This document shows positions 11,222 to 24,888 of a stretch of DNA of 64,000 nucleotides, in pieces. The stretch spans positions 62,001-126,000 of the forward strand of contig CAMPDV010000715.1 in assembly GCA_946699065.1 (NCBI GenBank), written 5' to 3'. A program made the translations under genes and the position numbers. The DNA is from Loxodes magnus. Its lineage: Eukaryota; Ciliophora; Karyorelictea; Loxodida; Loxodidae. The notes under the pieces were generated by a model that was not told the origin of the DNA, searched no databases, and was given only the letters and a program-made list of their open reading frames with translations. Each line of letters opens with the position of its first letter. Position 1 is the stretch's first letter.

Positions 11222-11965
11222 TCAAAAATACAAAAGCAAAATTATTTTAACTTTAAACATTAGAGTTAAAAACAGAAAAGAAATCTAGATATATCTAACT
11301 TATGTTTCATTTTTACTCAAGAACGTTTCTTCAAAGTCATAGTCATGAGATATTTTGCAAATTTAAGTAAAAAGCATGCTATAAATAATTTTACATCTCT
11401 AAGACTTTAAATTCTTTATATTTAAAATTTTAACATAACATAACATAATTTATTAAAGTGACTTCACTTTTATTTGGTTTACCATTAATTAAGTTTAGGA
11501 GTTTTAAGATGTAAATGAATCGTTCAGGTCTTCTTAAAAGCTTGCTTCTTCTATTGCATATCGTGTTGTACAGATTTAACCTTTCTTGATCTTAGGAATT
11601 TTTCTTCAATCTCAATTAGGTCTCAACATCTTCCTCGTCCTTCTTTTTTGAGTATTTACTATGTCCAATAGTAATTAATCTCCACCGAATAATTTTTTCT
11701 TGCAAAATCTTCCTTTTGGAGAACAGTATAATTTTTTCATATTATTTAATATCTTTTAATTATTAGATTCTTGCTTCTTCTGAAAATACCAGCATCTTCT
11801 AAGGATGTGTCCAATCTTTTAACAATAAAAACATCTTGTTTTACAATATTTCGAGTTATGTCCTATTTTTAAGCATTTTTAGCATTTTTAGCATTTTTTA
11901 AAATTGACAATTTTTTTCCAATCCGAAAAAAGAATTTATATTTTGTTCTTCTATTATAGGACCAT
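11222..11965 (-). CDS. Retroelement-type protein with two CCHC zinc knuckles, copy 1
   Basis: The minus-strand frame from ATG at 11,965 to TGA at 11,222-11,224 gives 247 residues without a shift. It contains two classical CCHC knuckles (C-x2-C-x4-H-x4-C): CLKCLK-type CQKCLKIGHNSKYC, then CFYCQKIGHILRRC. They are followed by a Lys/Arg-rich tail (GRFCKKKLFGGD, QKRRTRKMLRP). Such paired knuckles are typical of nucleic-acid-binding gag/ORF1 proteins of retroelements; some cellular RNA-binding proteins share them. No reverse transcriptase lies next to it. Reading frames upstream of the ATG (to about 12,090) also look protein-like in a shifted phase, so the start may lie further upstream. Two TGAs fall in PNWDWRKIP as Trp. 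Confidence 0.65.
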
Positions 11966-14200
11966 TATTAAGATTAGAATTGTATGGTTTATTAATTTCT
12001 ACTATTTTTTGCTCTGTTTTTCCAGTTTTTAATTACCTTGCATCATCAAGGTTTTAATGCTTATTTCCGTTTTTAACCATTAATTTTGTTTTATAATTAT
12101 TGTACAGTAAAAGTTAGAGAATCTAATGGTTAAATAAAGTCTAGAAGTGATAGTTGCATTTTTTTTCCCCGCTTCTAGGGAGTATATTTCGATTAGAGAG
12201 TTTGATGGTTAGATTTGGTGTTAGTTTTTGGTAGATGATTTCTTATAATTTTATATATATAAATTATATATTAGAATATCAAAGTTAGACTGTTATACTT
12301 GTTTGAAAAGTAAAATAAATGAAATAATTTAATCTTCTTTACGAGTTTATTTAGGAATAGCAATAAGATATAGTATTTAAGAATATTAACTAAAATATTA
12401 GTTTTAAGCATAAAAATAAAATTAAAATTAGTATAGCCAAGTATTAGGAAATAAAGCATGATAAATAGGTAAGTTAAATTAATAAATCTATTGCATCAAA
12501 AAGATGATTTGGCAATAAAAGCATTTGTAATTTCTAAGAACTATACACATATTTTAAATTAGTGTTATTGAATATTTGATTTATGCATCTAAAATTGAGT
12601 TAATTTATGGTATAATAGTAATTTAGTTTAAATAATATAATTAGAGCCAAGAAAATGAAAGTTTATAGTGAAATTGCAAGGATAGACTGAATAATATATG
12701 AAAGGCACTTATAATAATAAAATAATTAGTTTAGGTAAATAGTACATAAAGGAAATAATAATTGAATATCATAAGGTAAAGTGTTACAACGAATAGCTAT
12801 TTATAGATTTGTTTTAATATCTATTAGTATATGCTAAATAAAGTTAAAATTATAAAGTATTTACTTATAAATTTAAGAGTTACTAAAATAATAATATCAA
12901 GGTTAAGTCCCTTATGCTATCTAAGCATATAAATAAATATAAAATTCTTTAGTAAACTAGTTTTCATTAATAATTAATTTATCTAATATTAAATAAAAAG
13001 TAGACATACAGTTAGCTGTTTAAGGATTATTAAAACTTAAATTCAAAAAGCTTAAGAGAAATAAATGCTATATTAAATAGAATTAAGAGCATATACAAAA
13101 TTAAAACTATTATACCATATAATAAAAATATTATTTCAGAATTCTCACTATCTAAACATTTTTATATGACCAAGTGCAAAAATATTATTTACAACTTTTA
13201 GATGGTTAAAAGAAATATAATGAGCAATGTGTGTATTAAATAAAATTAAAATAATAACTAAACTAATAATAAAACTTAACTAATTTTAGGGGTAAAATTC
13301 ATTTTATTATAAGTGACTACTCTGGATGAAAATCTATTTAAATAACTATTTATTATTATTTTAAAGTTAAAATTATTATGATCTAGTTAATATAGTATCT
13401 CTATTGAAGGATATAAGCAAGTCTTTAATGGTCATTAATTAACTTAAATTATTATAAAATAAAGATAAATTAAATTAAATTAATTAAATATCCTGGATAT
13501 ATAAGAGCAAGCAGTTATTAACTATAAGAGTAAAATAACTAATTTATTATCATTTAAGAGAAAATCAAGTTTATTAATGTTTCACTTTATTTGCTTATAT
13601 ACTTCTTAAGCTTTACATTTTTCTTTTACTATTATCAAAATTGGAATTTAAGAGAGCCCGCTATTTGAATGCAATGAAATCTATGATTGGAAAAAATAGT
13701 TATCTAAATTAAAAAAATCTAAATATTTAAAAAATTTATAGAAGAGTGAACTAAATTTAGAATTAAGTGCTAAAATAATTTTATTAATACCTTAATCAAT
13801 AAAACTATATTATAGAAGCTAATAAAGCATAGCAAGTAGACTAGATTGTTAATCTAATTTAATAATTAATATAATTTAAATTTAAATCTAGAAACTAAAA
13901 CAAAGATGATTAGTCTTAAAGTTTATATCAGTCTTTTATCTTAACCTTCTAGAGCTATATTAGCAGTTCTAAAATTAGCAAAATTCCTTATGAAGTTGAA
14001 TTTCCTCTTTTAGATAAAGGATAATATTTCCTCTTAATTTTTAAAATTAAATCAACTGGCTTAAGTACCAGTACTTGAGGAAGGGATTTTTTGATAACTG
14101 AAAGTTATGCAATTTTGATGTGAAATTTAAAAATAAAATTATAAAATAACTCTATCCTAGAGATTTAATAGAAGGAGCTAAAGCAGATTAGCCACTAAAT
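11966..14200. other. Mostly non-coding; end of the shared block
   Basis: A minus-strand ORF of 62 codons (12,271-12,459; hydrophobic, MLYFLILGYTNF) has a 60-codon counterpart in copy 2 (62,222-62,404) that differs by a 6-bp deletion. That is compatible with a small membrane protein but also with chance. From about 12,460 to 13,430 the two copies are almost identical. A short (TTAAA)n run lies at 13,462-13,485. Homology with copy 2 is last visible at about 13,520, where copy 2 leaves the window. Nothing was recognised at 13,520-14,200. Confidence 0.4.
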
Positions 14201-14209
14201 TGATATCAT

Positions 14210-14660
14210 ACTAAGCTCCTTCCCAACTTCTACAGCACTGAAAGCACAGCAGCTTATGAATTGGTTTTAATCTTTGACAGATGTTAAAGCACCCTTCAAT
14301 TCCCAATCAAGAGAATCATCAGCATTTTATTCATATTCATATATTCAGTTCTATACCCTGTTTAAGTATCCTTGTATCCTAAGCAAATCTTTCAGAATTC
14401 TTCGTTAGTCAAATCAGTGAAGTGGTTAACAGCGAATCTTATGATCATGTTTCTCTAGTTCTAGATTTTAATCCAGTAATAGTTGTCATGGAAAATATTG
14501 TAGCTTTGCTATATCTCTTAGAAAGAACTATAAGTCTTGTTGGATTTCTTATCGAAGGCTTGGAATTAAATCTATGATTCTTCAGCACTTTCTTGAAACT
14601 AAAATTTTCCCATCGAAGCTCTTCCGTTATTTTTTGCTGCAAACATCACTAAAGCGACTA
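14210..14660 (-). pseudogene. Papain-family cysteine protease fragment (inverted block A)
   Basis: The minus strand matches the 5' part of the protease at 28,190-28,656. It covers the I29 propeptide inhibitor region (near 14,380-14,600; sequence around DNYYWIK) and the beginning of the mature enzyme, then stops abruptly at about 14,210. The catalytic region is absent. Several codons of the I29 motif are mutated relative to the 28-kb copy. It is a truncated relic whose upstream sequence (14,660-14,890) is shared with block B. Confidence 0.8.
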
Positions 14661-14889
14661 AACTGTTTAGGACAGGCAATAATTTACTAATTAGCTAGGT
14701 AGAAGGCATTGAATTTATTAAATTAGGTATTATTAATTGGCTAACTAGTAAAATAAAGTTAAGTTTAATAATCTAAGCATTAAATACACTTATTTATGTC
14801 TAATACTTTACTAGTTTAAGGTTTTAATCCTTTTAGCTTGCTTATTACTTCATTCATTTTTCATTCTTTGTTGATTACAGGGTAAAGGG

Positions 14890-15720
14890 TATAATCTTTT
14901 TAGTTAAAGGGAAAATTATATAGCTTTGTTATGGAAAAGAGTGTTAGATTATTCTAGAATTGATAGTGTAAATAGCAATTAAGAGGTTAGGCTAAGATAT
15001 TTTTCCAGTTCAGGTAATGTGTAAGAAAGAATTTAAATGGGAAAATCCTTCTAATAGTCTGTTGTTGGTATACATCAGCATGACAATAAAGCTACAGTTA
15101 TGAGATATAAGTGAATGCCTTACTCTTTTAATTTAAGCTTTTGATGGAGCAAGAAATGGGTGAATATCAAAAAGCTAAATAAAAACTTATCAATAAACGC
15201 AGTCTAATTGATATAGCTACATCAGCTACTTAATTTCTTAGATTTAGCTAGAAATATTCAAGTTTCTGAACTAAGTTCAAAAGTAAAGCATCAACAAATT
15301 CCTAAGAATGAACAGAAAGTGTTCAAATATTAGAGTATTAAAGAAGAAATGTCTAAGGTATAAAAGCTTAATAATTATAAGTTATGATGAAAGGGAAAAA
15401 AGTCTGAAAACTGGTAGTTCAAGAAAGGAGTTATTTAGTTCATGGATGTAAAATAAAGCAGATCTGTTGAGATTTAGTAATACTGAAGGTATTTTAGAAG
15501 TTTTTGATATTTTACCAAATTAGGACTTGAGATTAAGAGGCTTAGTTGTAGAGTGAAGGAAGATATATTTAGTCTAAGTAAATGAATAAAATAAACCAAA
15601 TGAAGAAGGGTAGAAGTTGCAATAACTAAGCAAAAACTTATTTCAATATCAAGTAAAAATTAATGCTTCAAGAAGTGAAGTAAGCCTTTTTAGACTTGCT
15701 TAAGTTAGACTAAAAATAGA
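14890..15720 (+). CDS. Unknown protein family member A, divergent from the protease relic
   Basis: This plus-strand region is homologous to the minus strand of 27,110-27,960. Translated fragments align between the two: MEQEMGEYQKA with MEQEMSEYQNI, TSATQFLRFSQKYSSFW with TSPAQIPLFNQKYSIFW, and later LEV(F/Y)DI. The Trp in QKYSxFW is a TGA in both (15,267-15,269 here), which supports sense use. Frames shift between fragments, so one or both copies are damaged or contain unrecognised small introns. I do not recognise the family. Confidence 0.45.
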
Positions 15721-16800
15721 GAAGAGTATTAAAGAATGAAGCTCTAACTTACTCTTAGGCTAACAAGTTAGATAGACAATTTACATCTATTAATACTAAT
15801 AAATAATCCTTTATTTTCCAATTTAATGAATAAAAAGCCATATTACTCCTGCATTTTATACTCTAAAGCATAAAAAGAAAGTTAGTCAGTATTATAAATA
15901 AAAGGATTATAGTTAACTATGAAGGGATTAGTGAATTAATAGCTTTAGTTATTAAATAAGTTTGAGATTATATAACTATAACTAAAAGTATAAATAGATA
16001 TGCTTTCTTTATTCATATCTCTATTTAATATTTGAAGCATATTTCAAACTATTTAATCAGATAGTTATTAAAAAACCTATTAAGATTATTATTTTAGCAC
16101 TAAAGACTTTTTATATATGGGCTTTCTTTTAATTTTTAGAAATAAAATAGAAGTTCTTTACTTATAATAAATCTATCTTGTTGTTTAAGAAAAATGGAAA
16201 TATATTTGTGTGCCTCTCAACACTAAGGATTATTTTAATATTAAGGATTATTTTAGGTTTAATTTTACTATCTATTAAATTTATATACTTTATTAGCTTT
16301 TAATTAAGCTTTTATTTAGTGCTTAATCATCTCTTTTACTAATCCATTCTTTTTTAAAGAAATGACGAAGCATATTAAAAAGAATAAGCTGTCTTAATTA
16401 CCAAATGATATTAGCACTTATTAAATTACTTCAATTTACTTTTCTTTTTTATTTTTTCTTAGTTTTACCTTATAGTTCGTAGCTAGTCATATTTTTAAAA
16501 ACAATCACAAAAGTTTATGAATTTATAGCTTAAATTGAGTAAAGATCTATGCTGCTATGAGAAAAATGTGTTTGAAGTTGCAAGATTAAGTTAATTATAA
16601 TTTAAATTAAGCTTTTCTAAATCTTTATTAGTATATTCTGGAAATGTAATAATAGATGCAAAACATGTTTAAGTTACTAACTATCTATTATTTTACTTAG
16701 CTTCTAATTTTAATTCTTTCTGCTTTATTTAAACCTATCTTATTTTTCATATGCTTCAAACTTCAAATTAACTACCAATTATCTATTACTATTACCTTAC
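15721..16800. other. No gene recognised
   Basis: AT-rich sequence after the inverted block. A frame around 15,720-15,960 still looks protein-like (LTYSQANKLDRQF) and may be the continuation of the preceding gene. Beyond about 15,990 nothing was recognised. Confidence 0.35.
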
Positions 16801-16849
16801 ATTCCCATTCATTAGATTTTCTACCTAAACCTTTTAAATCATATTTAGA

Positions 16850-17720
16850 ACCAAATTTCCACAAATCATCATAGATAAATCCCCATCAAGGTAATCAAAT
16901 GCAAGTATAACCTTTTACCATAGTAACATAGATAAGAAATTTAGTTCTTAGTGTGCCTTTATTTAGTTAAAATCCTGACTAAAGACCAACTGTAAATGAG
17001 ATTCTCTGTATAACTTTAGTTAATTCAAGAATTCCTTTCTTCTTATCTTAGAAGGAAATCCTTAAACATATCTTCTCATACTACTTTAATAATCAAACAT
17101 TAATAGATCCATAAGAAATCAATTATTACTCAGAAATCTTAAAAAACCCCCTTTATAATATTAGAGCATATCTTAACACCAAACTTAACCACTCCTTAAG
17201 TTAAAGCTAATGAAAATGCTACAAAAAATGTCATAGTTTTAGAAATTACTAACACAGAATGAGAAAACTTGAATCTTAACAAAGAAACATTTAAAATAAA
17301 CTAATCTAGAATAATAAAAATTAATTAAAGAATAGCTAGGATAATTGCATCAAAGAAGACTTTATTAAAGGAATTTAAATGCGAGATTAGAAACAGAAAG
17401 AAAAGTAAATAGTCAGTAAAAATTAATTATCAAGAGCCAATAATAAATTAAAATAGAAGATAAAATATAAGAATTAGGTTTAAGTCCTACAAAGGAGTAT
17501 AATATAGTAAATATTGCTTAAAATAAAAAGAAATCAAACTAGATTGAATAAGTTAAAGTCTCAAAGTAAATTAATATCCAATATTAAGAATTGGAAGGTT
17601 GAAAAAAAGCTTTTACTCTTATAATTACCAGGAAAAATATGTATAAATTCCTAATGAAAATTATGAATTTTTATAAGGAGAGTAAAAAGAATGAAAAAGG
17701 AAAAACTTTTAAATTAAATA
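16850..17720 (+). pseudogene. NEK-like protein kinase C-terminal remnant
   Basis: One frame reads like the end of a NEK-type Ser/Thr kinase: SVPLFSQNPDQRPTVNEIL, then TLVNSRIPFFLSQKEI, matching the subdomain XI block with its Arg-Pro (RPTVNEIL). A Gln/Lys/Asn-rich extension follows, ending with YVQIPNENYEFLQGEQ near 17,670. The upstream catalytic motifs (VAIK lysine, HRD, DFG) were not found in 16,100-16,850. The kinase is therefore truncated, or its earlier exons are scrambled. The fit to NEK rather than another kinase group is moderate. Confidence 0.5.
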
Positions 17721-20640
17721 TGTGTAAGTGAATGTAATATTTAGTAGGAAACAATTAATAGACAAAGATTCTTGCAAGTAGATCAAAAATTATTTGTAAG
17801 ATTCTATTCAGAATTTATTAAAGTAATGGATAAGCAACTAAAGCATTCAAAGCACTTTCTTTAATAATAGAATTATAGGTTATTTACAAAAGTAAATAAC
17901 ATGAATCCGATCTAGACAATAAAGTATTTAAATGACAGTCTTAATAAGAAAATTAATGTAGCAGCTAGAGGATAGAAGACTAAATGAATTCTTATAAATG
18001 TTGAAAGACTTTTAAGTTTTGAAATTAAAATTAGAAGTGTATCATACCTAGTTAGTTTATTTTTTTGCTATTTTTAATATTTAGTATTTAGTTTAATTTA
18101 ACTCTAGTTGCAACTAATTATCTGCTAAATAGCCTTATGATATTCAAATAAGTTAGGTTTAATTTATTACCCAATAATTGTATGATTATAGATAGTCAGC
18201 TAGGAGTTTATATGTTAGATAGTTAAATAGAAATAAATATCTGAGAAATTATATGTAAGTAAGAAAAGGTAGAAAGCTTATGATTAGGATATGGCTCTTA
18301 TGATCAGAACAATTCTTGTGTTTTTACCTAAATGTAAATTAGCTAATGAATGAGCTTCTACGTTTTAATTAGATATCATTAATGATATTAAAAGGAAAAA
18401 TAAATCTTAAGAACGAGATTAAATATCAACTTTAAGTAACTAATCAGTCTTTTATTTATTGACAGTAAGATATTGAAGATAAAATTACTAAGAAGATAAA
18501 AGGAAGAGTTAGAAATAGAGTGGAAGATGATAAGTATTCACCAATACTTTTAAATCTAGAAATAAAAAGATAAACAAGAGCAAAATATCTGATAATTGCT
18601 ATAAGAGTAGGTAAAGGTATAATTCTGAGATTAATGAATAGTAATAAAATAAGCACGTGAGATAAATAACTTAATTAAGTGCTTACAAAGTAAGAGATTA
18701 GGGATATTTTAGAAATCTGCTACTTAGAAACTAAATAAGTTTCTTACTCTTTTTTGAAGTGATATGGTATAAATCATTACTAATTTAATTAAATATAATA
18801 TAATAGAGCTTTAAAAGGAAGCTAGATAAATATAACAAAATCTAATTTTTAATATGTATTTAATTAAAAATAATAAGTGATATAATCTCTTATAATAGAG
18901 ATATTTTGAATAATTAAAATGAAAATCTAAGAGATTTTACAAATCAAGCATTAAAAATAATCTATTTAAAAATAGGTAAAAAAACTAAATTTAAATAAGA
19001 GTATGTTTATTTAGTAATTTTAATCTGCTATTATTTATATGGAAAGTACATCCATATAGTCGAATAAAATAAAATCAAAAGATAAATGTTTAATTTTAAT
19101 TAAAATTAGAATAAAGAGCTATTAATTTCTTAGTGGCTCACTTAAAAAATGATCAGAAGATAAATTTTCAAAGATGATAGAGTCTTATCATTAATACATT
19201 TAAAGGGATATGAAATTCACTTATATAATAAAAATTTATTCAATTATATAATGCAGAATTTATTGTATAATTAGCGCATTATATATATGTATTCTCAAAA
19301 CTAATCTAACTTCCTTAAATAGCAAAATGATTATATTATAAAAAATGTCAACTTTATATATTTATCTCTTAAAAGTAGCATCAATATACTTTATGTTTCA
19401 TTTTGTTGAATTAATGAGATAGCGGTTGATATTTATATTTTGACTAGAAGAGTTAGTTTTCCTTTTAAAAATGTTCAGCTTTATTAATTTTATAATTTTT
19501 AGAAATATAATATCTATTAGCTGATATCTATGCTTTTAAATATATTGTTATTAGAAATGCTTCATTAGTTTATTAATAAATGAGATAGAACATTTATTTA
19601 TTTAAGGTAAGAGAATATTATAAAATGCTATTAAAATTATTCTATAGCATAAAGCTAGCAAATTAATAAATAAAATCTTAACAAATCATTATAACTCATA
19701 AAATAGTAAACTTTAAAGGTTAAAATACCTTATAATTTGTTCCTATAAAAGATAGTTCAATAACCCTAATATTTAAATACTTCCACTTACATTACTATTT
19801 TCTTTCCTCGCCAAATTTTATTAAATCATCATCTTTATCCACTTAAGCGTTTTATTCATCTCACCTCTTTTAGTAATATTTTCCTTCCACTTAATATTTA
19901 CATCTATAAAATCCTAAATTTACTATTTCTCTTGCTTCTTCTTAACAAGTTCAGATAAGTCAATTTATGCATGATCTAGAAATAGAAGGAAATTAATTTT
20001 TTTATTTTTAGGGAAATGGATAGTCAATATACTATCTATACAAATTTGAGTACTGATGCCTATAAATAAATTTGCTCTAGCTACTATTTAATTTAAAATA
20101 ATTTAAAGTTAAATTAAAAAATAAAGCTAAGCATTTATTTTCTAGCTTATTAAACTTAATTTTTAAATAGCAGATTAGATTTAATATAAATCTTCAGTTT
20201 AAAGTTATGAATATTAATGCTATTTTATCTTTAAAACTCTAACATTATATTTCTTAATTTATGTCTTTTTAAGTTAGTCAATAAATCATTTTATATATTC
20301 TCTTATATATTTTACCTGACCAATTATGATAAAAAATCTAATTCATTATACTTTTTTAACTAGCATATTTTACTAGAACAACAATATCTAAGTAATTCTA
20401 AAGTTTACTACTAATAAAGTGACAGATATATTTATGAGATTAAATGAGTAGCATACTTAATAAATGCTTAATAGCTTTAAATTAATTTCTAGATGGTAAA
20501 ATGTTAATTTAATAAGGGTTAATTAGGCTTAAATTATTTTTACTTGAGCTTGCATATAAAAATTTGTTGGTGGCTTTATTTTATAAATTTATACCTTGCT
20601 TATATTTAATTTTCTATTTAAGTTTTCTTAGAAAATATTT
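17721..20640. other. Mostly AT-rich; scattered protein-like frames
   Basis: A plus-strand frame at about 18,462-18,650 (QDIEDKITKKIKGRVRNRV) and a minus-strand frame at about 19,770-19,970 (DKDDDLIKFGEERK) have protein-like composition but no recognised motif. The rest (18,700-19,760 and 20,000-20,640) shows nothing. Confidence 0.3.
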
Positions 20641-20649
20641 AAATTTTAA

Positions 20650-20985
20650 AATTAGAAGGGGAATTAAAATTGTTTGGTGTATTAGAAGAACTGAATTAAT
20701 AACAGGTCTAATATAGATTAGAGGCCAAGGAAGTTCCAATGAGTTTATTTTCAAAGGTATGAATGAACTTGACTGCATTATCTTGCTTTATACTTAGCCT
20801 TTTTCAGTCTTATCTTGATGGATTAGATACCAGCCGCAATGTAGGATTTTTACAAAAATTTATGAATTGATAAAATATCTTGATTGCTATCATTTAATTC
20901 ATAATTATATTCTTTTAAAATACAAGCAAAACCTTCCTAATTCCAAAAAGAAGTGCTTTAAGGAAATTTCAAGCAAATAATTTCA
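20650..20985 (+). CDS. Possible membrane protein fragment
   Basis: One plus-strand frame reads KLFGVLEELNQQQVQYR, then EAKEVPMSLFSKVWMNLT, a hydrophobic segment (ALSCFILSLFQSYL), DTSRNVGFLQKFMNW and a second hydrophobic stretch (ILIAIIQFIIIFF). Trp is TGA at two places. No family recognised and no clear start or stop. A second frame also looks plausible, so confidence is low. Confidence 0.3.
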
Positions 20986-23900
20986 ACTAGCAAGATAAAA
21001 ATTACTTAAAGTGACTATGAAAGTCTAATTTAAAAGCTAAATTTTCTCTTTTGCATAAATTAAAATATCTGAATCTTAAGTTATATTCGTTGCATCTATA
21101 ACCTAATTAATATATTTATTCCTTTAATTGTACTAGAATATTTTTTTATTATCTTAATTATCTTTAGCTATTTCATATTGATCATTAAGAATACGATAAC
21201 GTTTTCTTACTTCTAATTTTCCAACTTAAATCAGAATCTCTAACAACACTATCTTTAAACGCTATAAATATTAAATAGCTGATTACATATATACCTGTTT
21301 GAGTAAACAGATTACGAACAATAATTTTACACTTTAAGTTAAATAAATTTATATGATTCATGCTTCTTTTAGAATCAGTCAGATTCTCACTGATCATTAT
21401 AAAACTCTATAAGGTATATAAATTTGGGGCTTTTCTTACTTGATTCTTCACTCAAATCGCGCTAATTATAGAAGAATCTTAAGCCTTTTATAGTTTTCTT
21501 CTGTGTCTTAACTAAAAGATATTCCCTTAGTAGATCTTACAAAATAATAACTTAACTAAATTACTCATTCTAAAGTTAATAACTAAAGTTCTATTTCATT
21601 TATTATTATTATATATCTATTAGACTAAAAGCAAACCCATCTTCTCTAATATTTTAAATATGATTTAATAATTTAAATACTGCAACTTGATGTTCTTATA
21701 AACTTAGCCTTTTTATATAAAGCAAAGCTTAATAGCTATATTTATTACCCTTTTTATAATAAAATAAGCAAATGGTAACTTAACCTTTTTATATACTTTA
21801 TAGTAAGTTATTCTTAACCAAAATATGAAAATTAGATTGTAGATATTTTACAAGACTAATAGCTTAGATTCCTGCTGATTATTTTATATTAGTTTAGTTA
21901 CAAGAATCTAGATAATACACATATAGACCCTTTATTATATTTAAACTAGATTAATCCTGCACTTTGTAAATTAACTCTAGAACCTCAATTAATATAGTTT
22001 TAAATAGCAATTTAAAAAGAAATATCAAGGAATATTTTATAATACATTTATTCCTTTTGTCAGATTAGCTAGGAAGTCTTTATTATAAAATATTGTTATA
22101 CATGTCAAGCTTATATTTCTCATTTTTAATATTTTAGTTTTTTTATTTACTCTAATTCCCTTATTATAGCTACACTTTATGATTGCTTAAGATAAGGATT
22201 AAATTATTTATTTAATACCTATTGAAGTAAAATTTGTATCTACTGTTGATAGAAGCTATTTTTAAAGTTAATTTTAGACTTGATATAACTTAAATTTGCT
22301 TCCTTTTAGATTCTTAATTTTAAGCTTCTAATTCTATATAAATGAATCTAATAAACCTTTTCCCTAGTTCTTATATATTACCATTTAATGCTTTTATTAC
22401 TTATGACTTGCTAGTATAAGAGATCCTGATCTTAATAATTTTGATTCTATTCCTTTATCTTTATTTTTCAGTTATAAACTATGATCTACACTTCTAATCA
22501 AAAAAATTTAACTTTCTTAGCAATATTTTTCATATTTCTAGGAATCTTAAATTTAGTTTCAGAGTCTGAGATTTTAAACTAAGTTTCTTGAATTTCTAGA
22601 CTCTAGAGCCACTAAAAAGTTTAACCTTTAAGGTAAGAAAATTAATATTTAGCATATCTATGATTTTACTCTAATTAGCTTGAGTCTTTAAGACCAACAT
22701 CATTATTTTAACATTTATCAGGAATAGACTAAAGGACTGACTCTGATTTACTACTAAAAGCAATTAAAATAAACCTGATAATAGCAGAGTATTAGGTCTA
22801 GTAATTCCTATATTGAAGGTATCGAAAAAGCAGATAAATTATCTGACTGACATAGGAAAATAAAATAATGATATATAGCTAATAATTAAAAAAGATTCTT
22901 TAAACAATGATATTTATATAAGTATCTAGTAGTATAAGCTACTATTATTAGATATCATTAAATTACTATTTTAGTTAGAAATATATACACAAATATCTAA
23001 GTTCTACTATCATCATTTACCTATTTCAAAAAACAACTAATATAAGAAGCAAGATTAACAGCAAATTGCAAGAAGTACCTAAGTAAAACTCAAAAAGATA
23101 TGACAGTTCTGGAAGTATAGCTATTGACAGGGTAAAATAATAGAAACTGGCATGGCAATAATTAATCTTTTAATAAATAGCATAAACTTAAGGATAAGTT
23201 ATACTTATCATTTTAATATAGCTTGATAATGTCTTATCTTATGAAGACTAAATTATTAATTAAATGGATAAATAATTTATCTTGTTAGACTTATCACAAA
23301 CAAAGAAATTTAAAATCTTTTTTAAATTTCTGGAAAAAATAAGTTAAGAACTTATTTTAGTCTCAGTTTGTCAGTGGTATTTTTACATTTCACCAAGTAA
23401 TCTCACATTTCATATGAGATCTTGATATCTATATTGCTAAAAGGATTGCTATGTCGAAGTATTATATTTGAAGTATCTTCTAAGTAAACGTACAATAGAA
23501 ATTAACCTTCACATATAATTAGTGAGATCTTCTTTAGATCCTGCTAGCTAGTCAGTTAATCATAGTTATATTAATATCAATAAATTTAAATAAAATACCA
23601 TAATATACTAAACCTAAGCTAACCATACATGTCTCTATCATAATCTAAACCTGAATATAAAGAAAATGATAGTAACTAGAACTAATATTTAATCTAAAGA
23701 TTTAAGAACAAAGATACTTTATTTTTTATATTAAGCTTAATAAAATATTCTCTTGTAATAAATAGATATCTACTTAGTATATTATCTAGCTAATATTCAT
23801 ACTATTAAGAATAATTATAACCAATCTTGCTAGAAAAATAGCTTTAAAGTATAAAAATCAGGTGAAATACATTTGATGCTTATAAGATATGTAAAAGGGG

Positions 23901-24888
23901 CTTAATTATCATTTATTGAAATTAATTAAAGTTTGCATTTCTACTTAGGAAATTAGCAAAAGAAATATAAGAATAACTTTAGACAAAAAATTTGTATTTA
24001 GTAGAATATGATTCATATTAAGATTTTGCTTATTTTTATATATTTTATAAGATAATTTGGCAATAAGTTATTTACAATAATAGCAAGATAAAAGTTTCTT
24101 GCTAATAGAGAGTATTCAAATCATCATGCTTTTCATAAGCAATACGAGTTATCTTTACCAATATTTTTATGGGTTTACAATGAAGATTTTGATATAATTT
24201 ACTAAAATTACTCTGTTTCAATACTTTTTTTAATTAATTTCTAAAATGCTTGTGTCACTTAAACATATAAATAGCTCAAAATTAATACTTAAAAATAAAA
24301 AATTAATTAAAATCTCTTAATAATCATTTCAAACACTAAGCATTACCAATATCTCTTATTTGGTAATATGCCTCACTTATACTCTATTAATATAATGCTC
24401 AGCTTATTTATCTAAATATTCTTTCCCTTACTCGAAATTTAACTAATATATTTTTTATCCTTACTAGTGTATCAACTTTTCTATTTCTTAGAGCTGCTGG
24501 TCGTTAAAATTTGACTAATTATGATATTTCTTTATCTCTCTCTTAATCATTCTTTTAATACTCATTGAAAGTAAAATATCATTTTTTATATCTGTTGTTT
24601 ATTATTCAGGCTAATGAATTAACTCAAAATACTATTTACCTTCTATATCCTCTTTACAGTAATGCTTAGATACTAGTAATATTTACTTAGCTATTTATAA
24701 GCTAAATGGCATCACTCTCTATCATGAAAGTTACCAGCATACTTTCATATAATGTAAACGTTTAATAATTAAATTACCTTTAATTTATAGTTCATATTTA
24801 GCATATAGCTAGCAAGGAATTATTAATAAGTTATTAATTTAATTAAACCTTCACTAAAATTTAAATTGTAGGTATTTTATAATTAAAA
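20986..24888. other. Large AT-rich interval without a supported gene
   Basis: Both strands show only short protein-like runs. A minus-strand ORF at 21,185-21,397 has natural composition but no motif. Around 23,280-23,480 and 23,870-24,170 a plus-strand reading weakly recalls Ty1/copia polyprotein fragments (MLIRYVKGA), without the catalytic motifs needed to call it. Otherwise nothing seen. Confidence 0.3.

Larger units (their letters stand above)
1..13520. repeat. Large direct duplication, copy 1 (left end outside window)
   Basis: The sequence from the window start to about 13,520 recurs in the same orientation from 50,656 to the window end. Gene order is the same in both: repeat region, intron-like array, TRIM-like gene, ABC transporter, small ORF, zinc-knuckle protein. 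Copy 1 is longer on the left because the GCTGAGC-box module is present four times here and twice in copy 2. Divergence is uneven: many indels and substitutions over the left part, almost none at 9,800-11,150 and 12,450-13,430. The true ends are not visible because both copies run off the window. Confidence 0.95.
14210..15720. repeat. Inverted duplicated block A
   Basis: About 1.5 kb matches the reverse complement of 27,110-28,656. It holds the protease head, a shared intergenic region and the unknown gene, in a head-to-head arrangement. Divergence is substantial, by eye around a third of positions in the worse parts, so this is an old event. Confidence 0.8.

Noticed and set aside
14445..14642. 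Minus-strand 65-codon frame in the protease relic
   Set aside because: Out of phase with the protease homology; the real remnant is recognised by alignment with 28,190-28,656.
23200..24170. Possible Ty1/copia polyprotein remnant
   Set aside because: Only a weak MLIRYVKGA-like match; no YVDD, RNase H or integrase motifs were found.
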